Assembly: GCA_963767685.1 (NCBI GenBank)
Contig: CAVYEZ010000005.1
Location: forward strand, 558,001 to 622,000
Source of the DNA: Trebonia sp963767685
GTDB lineage: Bacteria; Actinomycetota; Actinomycetes; Streptosporangiales; Streptosporangiaceae
DNA length: 64,000 nt
Direction of reading: 5' to 3'
In this document: positions 33,253 to 40,190 of the stretch, in pieces
Position numbering within the stretch: position 1 is the first letter of the stretch
How the letters are laid out: every line of letters begins with the position of its first letter
Notes under the pieces: model-generated
Database searches by the model: none
What the model was told of the DNA's origin: nothing
Seen by the model: the letters and a program-made list of their open reading frames with translations, nothing else
Program-made: the position numbers and the translations under genes

Positions 33253-34153
33253 GTGACCAAGGCGACCGCCGCGATTGTCGGTTCCGGCAACATCGGCACC
33301 GACCTCATGTACAAGCTGCTCCGCTCCGACGTCATCGAGCCGCGCTGGATGATCGGCATCGACCCGGAGAGCCCCGGGCTGAAGCGGGCAGCCGATCACG
33401 GCCTGACCGCTACCGCCGAGGGAGTGGACTGGCTGCTCGCCAGCGAACGGCCTGACCTGGTATTCGAGGCCACCTCCGCCTACGTGCACCGGGAGAACGC
33501 GCCTAAGTACAGGGAACTCGGCATCCAGGCGGTCGACCTCACCCCGGCCGCGCTCGGCCCGGCCGTGGTCCCGGCGGTCAACCTCGGCGCGCATGTCGAC
33601 GAGCCCAACGTCAGCCTGATCACCTGCGGCGGGCAGGCGACCATCCCCGATGGTCTACGCGGTCTCCCGGGTCGTCCCGGTGGAATACGCCGAGATCGTG
33701 GCCAGCGTGGCGTCGCCGTCAGCCGGGCCGGGCACCCGGGCCAACATCGACGAGTTCACCAAGACCACCGCCCGCGGGGTGGAGGCGATCGGTGGCGCGC
33801 GGCGCGGCAAGGCGATCATCATCCTCAACCCGGCCGAGCCGCCGATGCTGATGCAGGACACGATCTTCTGCGCGATCCCGCCCGACGCGGACACCGGCGC
33901 CATCGCCGCCTCGATCAAGGAGATCGCGGCCGACGTCGCCGCCTACGTGCCCGGCTACCGGCTGCGGACCGAGCCGCAGTTCGACGACCCCACCCCGATG
34001 AGCGGAGGGCGGGCCCGCGTCGCCGTGTTCGTCGAGGTGGAAGGGGCCGGCGACTTCCTGCCGCCGTACTCGGGGAACCTCGACATCATGACCGCCGCCG
34101 CCACCAGGGTCGGTGAAGGGTTCGCGACACGGATCCTGGCCGAGCGTGCCTAG
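33253..34153 (+). pseudogene. hsaG: Acetaldehyde/propionaldehyde dehydrogenase (acylating), one-base frameshift
   Basis: Two frames together encode a complete enzyme of about 299 residues. The first has the NAD motif IVGSGNIGTDLMYKL and the active-site Cys in SLITCGGQATIP (Cys about 125). The second continues at once with MVYAVSRVVPVEYAEIVASV, then GKAIIILNPAEPPMLMQDTI and ends GEGFATRILAERA. The frames join at a CCCC run, 33645-33648; removing one C restores ATIPMVYAVSR, the family sequence. The GTG at 33253 follows AGGGA. The partner aldolase gene starts 22 bases after the stop. It is either a very recent mutation or a sequence error. Confidence 0.88.
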
Positions 34154-34175
34154 TTCACGACAGGAGATCCCGTTC

Positions 34176-35204
34176 ATGTCATACAGCGCAGACCTCGACG
34201 TCCGCGTCACCGACTCCTCGCTGCGCGACGGCTCGCACGCGATCAGGCACCAGTTCACGGTCGAGAACGTGCGCAGCATCGTCTCCGCCCTCGACGCGGC
34301 AGGCGTGCCGGTCATCGAGGTGACGCACGGCGACGGCCTCGGCGGCTCGTCGTTCAACTACGGCTTCAGCGCCGTGCCGGACCAGGACCTGATCTCCACG
34401 GCCGTGGCGACCGCGAGGCAAGCCAAGATCGCGTTCCTGATGCTGCCCGGCCTTGGCATCACGGAAGACATCCGCCAGGCGGCCGACAACGGCGCCTCGG
34501 TCTGCCGGATCGCCACCCACTGCACCGAGGCGGACATCTCCATCCAGCACTTCAAGGTGGCCCGCAGCATCGGCCTTGAGACCGTCGGCTTCCTGATGAT
34601 GGCGCACAGCCAGTCGCCTGAGGTCCTCGCGCGGCAGGCCCGGATCATGGCCGACGCGGGCGCCCAGTGCGTCTACGTCGTCGACTCGGCCGGCGCGCTG
34701 ATCATGGAGGGGGTCAGCGACCGGATCGCCGCGCTCGTCGCCGAGCTCGGCGACGACGCGCAGGTCGGCTTCCACGGCCACGAGAACCTCGGGCTCGGCG
34801 TGGCGAACTCCGTCCTGGCCGCCCGGGCGGGGGCCAAGCAGATCGACGGCTCCACCCGCCGCTTCGGCGCCGGCGCGGGCAACACCCCGGTCGAGGCGTT
34901 CGCCGCCGTCACCGAACGGCTCGGGATCAGGACCGGCATCGACACCCTTAAGATCGTCGACGCCGCCGAGGAGACCGTCGCCCCGGTGCTGACCAACCCG
35001 CCCTCGCTCGACCGCCTCTCGCTCACCATGGGCTACGCGGGCGTCTACTCGAGCTTCCTTAAGCACGCGGAGATCCAGGCGAAAAAGTACGGCGTGTCCG
35101 GCGCCGAGATCCTCATCGAGGCCGGCCGCCGCAAGCTGGTCGGCGGCCAGGAAGACCAGCTCATCGAGATCGCGGTCGGCCTCGCCCAAGCGCGGGAAAC
35201 CTGA
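34176..35204 (+). CDS. hsaF: 4-hydroxy-2-oxovalerate aldolase
   Basis: A 342-residue DRE-TIM aldolase. VRVTDSSLRDGSHAIRHQFT contains the catalytic Arg-Asp pair and metal-binding Asp, VGFHGHENLGLGVANSVLA the metal-binding His-x-His, and the C-terminal DmpG-type communication domain follows (SLTMGYAGVYSSFLKHAEIQ). The enzyme splits 4-hydroxy-2-oxo acids to pyruvate and an aldehyde that is channelled to the partner dehydrogenase encoded just upstream. The ATG at 34176 follows CAGGAG. It is intact, unlike hsaG. Confidence 0.92.
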   Translation: MSYSADLDVRVTDSSLRDGSHAIRHQFTVENVRSIVSALDAAGVPVIEVTHGDGLGGSSFNYGFSAVPDQDLISTAVATARQAKIAFLMLPGLGITEDIRQAADNGASVCRIATHCTEADISIQHFKVARSIGLETVGFLMMAHSQSPEVLARQARIMADAGAQCVYVVDSAGALIMEGVSDRIAALVAELGDDAQVGFHGHENLGLGVANSVLAARAGAKQIDGSTRRFGAGAGNTPVEAFAAVTERLGIRTGIDTLKIVDAAEETVAPVLTNPPSLDRLSLTMGYAGVYSSFLKHAEIQAKKYGVSGAEILIEAGRRKLVGGQEDQLIEIAVGLAQARET

Positions 35205-35518
35205 GCGCGAGCCGAAGCGCGCGCCCCTGCCCCCGGACTGAGGAGGGAGGGAGCGACAAGGAGCGGACGAGCGACGAGGGAGGAGGCCTCCCCGCGAGCC
35301 ACGCGGGAGCGAGGGACGAGCGACTAAGCGACGAGGGAGAAAACAAGGGCTTCGGGCGCGCGGAGGCGAGCGGGGAAAGCATAGTCCCGAGCGCCCGGAG
35401 GCGAGCGCGGAAACACAGCGCCAGTGACCGCGAGGTCAAGATCAGCAGACCGGGAAGTCCGAACGGGTGCGTGACTGGCGCGCGCTCGCCAGGGGCCTGC
35501 GGAGCGGCCCATCGCGCC
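35205..35518. other. Purine-rich repeat tract downstream of hsaF
   Basis: About 200 bases (35228-35430) are strongly purine-biased on the plus strand and built from imperfect repeats: GCGACGAGGGAG occurs at about 35269 and 35329, and CGGAGGCGAGCG followed by GGAAA occurs twice near 35358-35415. No coding frame is convincing. It does not look like a simple terminator. Confidence 0.5.
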
Positions 35519-35677
35519 GCCGAGGGGGAAGGCGACATGGCGGCGTTCGCCACCCGGATCGGCCCGTTCATGAAGGAAGAGGTCGCCGCCTGCCTGGAGC
35601 GGGCGGCCGAGCGGGGTGTCGACTCCGGTCTGCTGATCGACGTCGTCCGGCGGGGCCCGCTGCCGCTCATTTTGTGA
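35519..35677 (+). pseudogene. NAD-binding dehydrogenase 3' tail (possible 3-hydroxyisobutyrate dehydrogenase-like)
   Basis: The in-frame stretch MAAFATRIGPFMKEEVAACL then ERAAERGVDSGLLIDVVR and a TGA at 35675-35677 resembles the all-helical C-terminal domain end of beta-hydroxyacid dehydrogenases (GPFMxKDV...Gvd...LL). No Rossmann part is present. Tentative. Confidence 0.35.
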
Positions 35678-35771
35678 GCCCGCCGGCTCCCGGGTGATGG
35701 TTGCGCAGTCAGCCGCCCATAGCGGGACGTTCGCCGCCTATCCGGCGTGACCCACCGGTACAGTGAGCGCC

Positions 35772-36242
35772 GTGCCCTTGATCCAAGATCTCCGGATCCC
35801 CTGGGGGAAGCTGCTGTGGCTGCTCTTCGTCGTTGCCGCCGGGGCCAACATCTGGGTGGCAGCTAGTCACCTGGGGCCGGCTCTGCGCGCGGTCCACGGC
35901 CAGGGCACCACGGGCAGGTGGACCGCGTACGAGCAGGTCAGCGGCGCGTGGTACGGCGAATTCGTCTCGACTTCCGGAACGGTAACACTGCCGCATGTGC
36001 GCTACGCGGGAGGCCCGTCCACGGTTCAGGCCGGGACCACCATCCCGGCCCTCGACGCGGGCGCCGGCGACGAGATCTACCCGCTGACCGGGTCGGGCTA
36101 TTGGGTCCATGACGTGATCGGGATCGTCGTCGGCGCGCTGGTGCTGATCGGGCTGCTCGCCAGGGGGCTCTTCGTTGCGCGCCGTCGATGGCGCGCCACG
36201 CGAGCGGGCTCCTTCACTCAAGGAGCGGGTTCACTGCCGTGA
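35772..36242 (+). CDS. Two-TM membrane protein of unknown function
   Basis: About 156 residues: an N-terminal membrane helix (WGKLLWLLFVVAAGANIWV), an extracytoplasmic domain of about 75 residues that may be beta-rich (AWYGEFVSTSGTVTLPHVRY), and a second helix (VIGIVVGALVLIGLLARGLF) with a short basic tail. The layout resembles DUF3592-type proteins. A TACAGT hexamer at 35759-35764 lies 8 bases before the GTG at 35772, suggesting leaderless expression; a GTG at 35763 is an alternative start. Confidence 0.65.
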   Translation: MPLIQDLRIPWGKLLWLLFVVAAGANIWVAASHLGPALRAVHGQGTTGRWTAYEQVSGAWYGEFVSTSGTVTLPHVRYAGGPSTVQAGTTIPALDAGAGDEIYPLTGSGYWVHDVIGIVVGALVLIGLLARGLFVARRRWRATRAGSFTQGAGSLP

Positions 36243-36279
36243 CCGCACCCGCCGCATGGCCGCCAGCGCCACGCCTGGG

Positions 36280-36512
36280 TCATGCCCCCAGTCCTGCCAG
36301 CAGCTTGTCCAGCCAGGTCGCGGCCTGCGCGGCGGCAGCGTGATGGCCCATGGCGTCGACGACCAGCTGGTCGGCTCGATGGCGAGCCTCACCCCGCGGC
36401 GGGCCGCGTAGCCGGCGAGGTCACCCGCCGCGTCCACGTAGGCGTCCGCGCAGGCGTCCCAGCGGTCCGAGCGGCGCGGCCCGGTCAGCCCGTACATCAC
36501 CGCCGCGCCCAC
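36280..36512 (-). pseudogene. Sugar-phosphate isomerase/epimerase (TIM barrel) fragment
   Basis: The N-terminal part of the fragment reads VMYGLTGPRRSDRWDACADA, then DLAGYAARRGVRLAIEPTS, as in xylose-isomerase-like TIM barrels. A frame change near 36375 leads to QAATWLDKLLAGLGA and a TGA at 36280. Most of the barrel is absent. Confidence 0.5.
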
Positions 36513-36603
36513 CGCCGCCGCCAGGTCGATGTCCTGTTCAGCCCGCCGCCGCGACGCGTCGGAGGTTGGTCCGTCCCGAGGGGCGGAACGGCGGGGCGAG
36601 TGC

Positions 36604-36936
36604 CTACTTGATCAGTGCGCCCGCGTCGACGGGCAGGGCCACGCCGGTGATGTAGCGGGCTTCGTCGGAGACCAGGAAGAGGATCGCGTTGCTGACGTCC
36701 TCAGGCTCGACCCAGCCGACCGGCAGGACGTGCATGAACTGCGCGATCACCGCGGCCACGTCCTCCGGACCCGGGCTTTCCATGTCCGGCCGGAACAGCT
36801 TGAACGCGCCCTCGTTCATGAACACCGGCGTGTTCACGAAGATCAGGGTGCCTGGCGGCATCTCCGCGTTCGTCTTGATCAGCTCGAGGATGGAGCCGCG
36901 GGAGAGGCGTCGGTGGTCACAGACTTGCCTCCCGTG
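36604..36936 (-). pseudogene. SDR oxidoreductase (mycofactocin-type), 5'-truncated
   Basis: The C-terminal half of a short-chain dehydrogenase: VNTPVFMNEGAFKLFRPDME, then VEPEDVSNAILFLVSDEARY and ITGVALPVDAGALIK. The NTPMxxNE...FRPDL insert is typical of mycofactocin-coupled carveol-dehydrogenase-like SDRs. The Rossmann fold and catalytic Tyr/Lys are missing; unrelated sequence begins near 36936. It is a second SDR remnant besides that at 3.4 kb. Confidence 0.7.
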
Positions 36937-36996
36937 CGGACACCGGCACCTTCTCACTGGTCGAGGCCGCACTGAGGCTGGTCTTGCGGGCCACAG

Positions 36997-37596
36997 TCAC
37001 GGATTGTGATCGTGGCTCGGCGGGACGGGGCCCGCGTCGGGTGGCCATATGGCGCTTAGCACCCGGTCCGGCCAGTCGTCGGGGATGCCGGCGATGGTGA
37101 CGTAGCGGCCGTAGAACGAGCCGATGAGCATGCTGGTGAGCGCGTCGAGGTCGGCGGAGCCCGGGAGGTCGCCGGCCGCTAGTGCCTGCCGGAGCAGCGC
37201 CCGTCGCGGCTCGACGATGCGGGACTTGAAAAGGTGGAGCAGTTCGGGGTGGCGTTCTTCTTCGGCGAGCAATGAGCCGAGGATGGCCAGTGCGGGGATG
37301 GCCCGCAGGTTGCCGTGGAAGTTCTCCAGGATCGCCAGGGCGTGGGCGCGGGGGGTCGGGGCGCTGGCGGGCGGTTCCTCGACCCGTAGTGAGACGATCA
37401 CCGCGGCGGCCAGTTCCGCCTTGTCCCGGTACCGGCGCCGGAGGCTGGGGACGGTGGTGCCCGCGGCGGCCGCCACCGATTCGAGCGACATGCGGGCGTA
37501 GCCGAGCTCGCCGAGCTGCCGGGCCGCGGCGGACACGATCGCCTGGTCCAGGGCCGGGTCCCTCGGCCGTCCGGCCTTCGCCTGCGGGTGGTTCAT
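36997..37596 (-). CDS. TetR-family transcriptional regulator
   Basis: A 199-residue regulator starting MNHPQAKAGRPRDPALDQAI, with the HTH LGYARMSLESVAAAAGTTVP and RRRYRDKAELAAAVIV, then an all-helical ligand domain (TetR_C type, with LLAEEERHPELLHLFKSRIV). The ATG at 37596 overlaps the outer end of a 31-bp palindrome, an arrangement that favours autorepression. It diverges from the ABM-epoxide hydrolase gene, its likely target. Confidence 0.9.
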   Translation of the reverse strand: MNHPQAKAGRPRDPALDQAIVSAAARQLGELGYARMSLESVAAAAGTTVPSLRRRYRDKAELAAAVIVSLRVEEPPASAPTPRAHALAILENFHGNLRAIPALAILGSLLAEEERHPELLHLFKSRIVEPRRALLRQALAAGDLPGSADLDALTSMLIGSFYGRYVTIAGIPDDWPDRVLSAIWPPDAGPVPPSHDHNP

Positions 37597-37625
37597 TATA
37601 TTATGATAAGGCATCGTAATGTAAT
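37595..37625. promoter_or_regulatory. 31-bp palindromic operator between tetR and the ABM-hydrolase gene
   Basis: The arms ATTATATTATGAT and ATCGTAATGTAAT match at 11 of 13 positions around a 5-base centre (AAGGC). It is very AT-rich against the background and overlaps the TetR start codon, so one bound repressor could close both divergent promoters. Confidence 0.75.
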
Positions 37626-37651
37626 CCCTAAGGAAAGGGATCACGACCAAC

Positions 37652-38860
37652 ATGACCGAGTCGGCTGCTGCGCAGGTGCTGCTCGTCGTGGAGCTGACCA
37701 TCAGGCCGGGCGCCCAGCGGGAGATGCGCGAGGCTCTCGACCGGCTGGTCGACGCGACGCGCCAGGAGGATCGCGGGGTGGTGCGCTTTGAGGTGGGACT
37801 TGATCCTGAAAACGACACGCGGGTGCTTGGGTATGAGATCTGGGCGTCCCAGGATGCGCTCGACGAGCATTCGGCCAAGGCACACACACAGGAGTTCAAG
37901 GCCCGGGCCCGCGAGCTCGTCGTCGATCCCGCTGCGCCCATGCGGGCTGGCCGCTGGCGACCGATGCGCGAGGAACAGCCGGCTGCGTACGAGGCCGGCA
38001 CGCCTGGCTTCGCGCCGCCGCCGCCCGGTTTTACCAGTGAACGGCGGCTGGTGAATGACGTGCGAATGCATTACGTGATCGGCGGTTCCGGGACGCCGAT
38101 CGTTCTGCTGCACGGGTTCCCGAACACCTGGTACGCGTGGCGAGATGTCATGCCGAGGCTGGCCGAGCGCCACACCGTCATCGCCTTGGACCTCCGCGGA
38201 CTCGGGGACTCTGATCCGGGGACGCGGCCCAACGATGTCCCCACTGGCGCCGACGACGTGCACGAGCTTGTCGCCGAGCTTGGCCTTGGCCCGGTGCTGC
38301 TCGCCGGGCAGGACTGGGGCGGGTCGACAGCGTTCGCGTTCGCGGCGGCCCATCCAGACGAGGTGCGCCGCCTTGCCGTGCTTGAAGCGATGCCCGCCGG
38401 CCCGTGGACCGAGACCGGGTCAGGCCGTGGCGTTGCCTGGTTCGCCGCCTTTCACCAGATACCCGACCTTCCGGAGCGCATGGTCGCCGGAAGGGAGCGC
38501 GCTTACCTCGACTGGTTCTTCCGCGCGTTCTCCACAACTCCCGGGGTGCCGACGTCGGCGGCGGTTGACGAGTACGTCCGCTGCTATGCCCGCCCGGGCG
38601 CCATGGCATCAGCCTTTGCCCGCTACCGCGGTACCAGCCGCCAGATCGAGCACAACGCCAAGCACCTGTCCCGGCCGCTCGACCTGCCGGTCATGGCGGT
38701 CGGCGGCGAGCGGTCCTTCGGGGCCGCGGTTGCGGAGAACCTGCGCCACGGTGCCTCCAACGTGCGCCAGGAGATCCTCGCGGACTGCGGGCACTATGTC
38801 GCCGAAGAGCGGCCAGAAGAGGTCGCCGGCTTGCTGCTCAGCTTCTTCGACGGGGCGTGA
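37652..38860 (+). CDS. ABM monooxygenase domain fused to epoxide-hydrolase-like alpha/beta hydrolase
   Basis: A 402-residue two-domain protein. Residues about 8-95 form a dimeric alpha/beta-barrel ABM domain (LLVVELTIRPGAQREMREAL, GYEIWASQDALDEHSAKAHT). Residues about 125-402 form an epoxide hydrolase/haloalkane-dehalogenase-type hydrolase: LLHGFPNTWYAWRDVM, the nucleophile Asp221 in GQDWGGSTAFAF, and the C-terminal His in DCGHYVAEE. ABM domains oxygenate quinones or act as small-molecule sensors. The pairing suggests oxidation followed by hydrolysis of one substrate. AAGGAAAGG precedes the ATG at 37652. Confidence 0.85.
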   Translation: MTESAAAQVLLVVELTIRPGAQREMREALDRLVDATRQEDRGVVRFEVGLDPENDTRVLGYEIWASQDALDEHSAKAHTQEFKARARELVVDPAAPMRAGRWRPMREEQPAAYEAGTPGFAPPPPGFTSERRLVNDVRMHYVIGGSGTPIVLLHGFPNTWYAWRDVMPRLAERHTVIALDLRGLGDSDPGTRPNDVPTGADDVHELVAELGLGPVLLAGQDWGGSTAFAFAAAHPDEVRRLAVLEAMPAGPWTETGSGRGVAWFAAFHQIPDLPERMVAGRERAYLDWFFRAFSTTPGVPTSAAVDEYVRCYARPGAMASAFARYRGTSRQIEHNAKHLSRPLDLPVMAVGGERSFGAAVAENLRHGASNVRQEILADCGHYVAEERPEEVAGLLLSFFDGA

Positions 38861-38864
38861 ACAG

Positions 38865-38990
38865 GGCGGGCGATCTGGTCTAGCTCTGCGAGTTCCTCGT
38901 CGGAGAGCGAGAGTCCCGCGCCGGCGACGTTCTCGTTCAGTCGCTCAGCGGGCGCACGCCGGACTCGGATAAGCGGAGCACGCCATGCGA
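38865..38990 (-). pseudogene. Aldo/keto reductase 3' tail
   Basis: The minus-strand reading AERLNENVAGAGLSLSDEEL followed by AELDQIAR is the standard C-terminus of aldo/keto reductases. Nothing else of the gene is present, and the frame runs on antisense into the end of the ABM-hydrolase gene. Confidence 0.55.
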
Positions 38991-39060
38991 TCCGGTGATC
39001 ATCTCTGCGGCTGTGTTGTCGAATCTGCCGGGGCCCGTTCGATGTGATGTAGACGCCCCG

Positions 39061-39080
39061 GCACGGGCACGGGCACGGGC
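39061..39080. repeat. Hexamer repeat (GCACGG) x3
   Basis: GCACGGGCACGGGCACGGGC lies 23 bases upstream of the LLM oxidoreductase start, in its probable 5' untranslated region. It is a short tandem repeat that could vary in copy number. Confidence 0.5.
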
Positions 39081-39102
39081 GACAGCGACGAAAGGGACAA
39101 AG

Positions 39103-39933
39103 ATGGCCGACAATCGGGCGACCGGCGGGACGAGACCGTTTCGATTCGGGGTCGTGGCCCCTCTCAGAACTGGCCTGCCGGCGTGGCGAGACCAGGTGCG
39201 CCGTATCGCCGACAGCGGTTTTTCGACACTTCTGATGCCCGACGTTCAGCAGTGGCAGCCGGCGCCTGGGCCCACGCTGGCTGTCGCGGCGACCCTCGCC
39301 GACCTGCGGGTGGGTACGTGGGTGTATGCCTCTCCGCTGCGCATGCCCTGGAGTATGGCGTGGGAGGCGCACTCACTGTCGGTGCTCACCGAGGGTCGCT
39401 TCGAGATGGGCATCGGCACCGGGAGACCCGGGATCGAGGACGAACTGCGCGAGCTGGGCCTTCCGGTGACGACACCGGGCGAGCGGCTGTCGCAGGTGCG
39501 TGACACTGTCACGTCGCTCAGAGAACTCGACGGCCCGGGCCTCCATACGCCGGTGGTGATGGCCGTACGGGGCCCGAAGGCCCTGGCACTAGCGGCCGAC
39601 CTGGCGGATACGGTCACCTTCGCCGCGTGGCCGGGTGACACTCGGGCCGACGTGATGCGGCTGGCGGCCGGCTTCCGCGCGACCAGGGACGTGGAACTCG
39701 CGCTCCACGTGCCGGTGGTCGGCGACGTGGTCGCCCCGTTCATGACACCCCCCGACACGGACCCGGCCGCGCTGCGCGCGGCGGACTCGCTCCTGGTACT
39801 CCCGAGCGACCCGGCGGCGGCCACCGAGGAGATCTTGAGGCGGCGGGAGGAGGGCGGCTTCTCCTACTTCGTTGTCGGCGCCAACGCCGCTGATGCGCTC
39901 GCTCCTGTCGTCGCCGAGCTGACGGGACATTGA
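39103..39933 (+). CDS. LLM-class F420-dependent oxidoreductase
   Basis: A 276-residue luciferase-like barrel: FRFGVVAPLRTGLPAWRDQV, FSTLLMPDVQQW, LTEGRFEMGIGTGRPGIEDE (the usual GRxxxGxGxG loop) and VVMAVRGPKALALAADLADT. It is slightly short for the family, and its C-terminus keeps EEGGFSYFVVGANAADALAP. The likely cofactor is F420 or FMN; the substrate is unknown. The ATG at 39103 follows AAAGGGA. Confidence 0.87.
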   Translation: MADNRATGGTRPFRFGVVAPLRTGLPAWRDQVRRIADSGFSTLLMPDVQQWQPAPGPTLAVAATLADLRVGTWVYASPLRMPWSMAWEAHSLSVLTEGRFEMGIGTGRPGIEDELRELGLPVTTPGERLSQVRDTVTSLRELDGPGLHTPVVMAVRGPKALALAADLADTVTFAAWPGDTRADVMRLAAGFRATRDVELALHVPVVGDVVAPFMTPPDTDPAALRAADSLLVLPSDPAAATEEILRRREEGGFSYFVVGANAADALAPVVAELTGH

Positions 39934-39938
39934 CCCGC

Positions 39939-40190
39939 TCACTCGTTCCTGGCGACCACGGGGCCGGTGATGCGGGCCAGGAGGGGGAGGGTGCCGACGA
40001 GGATGGCGAGGGCCGCCGCGATCCCGGCGGCGGTGAGCGCGTAGTACGCGGTACCGGGTGCCACCAGCGGACAGCTGGGCGGACGCGTACATCGCGGAGG
40101 CGGCGAACGCGATGCCGATGGAGACCGCGGCGGTGGCCAGCAGCGGGACGGCGGTCTCCAGGGCAGCGCCCGCTAGCCTCCGACCGCCAT
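39939..40190 (-). pseudogene. MFS transporter, 3' remnant with frameshift
   Basis: LETAVPLLATAAVSIGIAFA, then ASAMYASAQLS in one frame, is followed in another by YYALTAAGIAAALAILVGTL and PLLARITGPVVARNE with TGA. These are the last two helices of a major-facilitator-type permease. The rest of the gene is gone; the GH35 stop codon lies immediately beside the fragment. Confidence 0.5.

Noticed and set aside
39061..39080. GCACGG repeats as a CRISPR-like or iteron array
   Set aside because: Only three perfect hexamers without spacers; it is a simple short tandem repeat.
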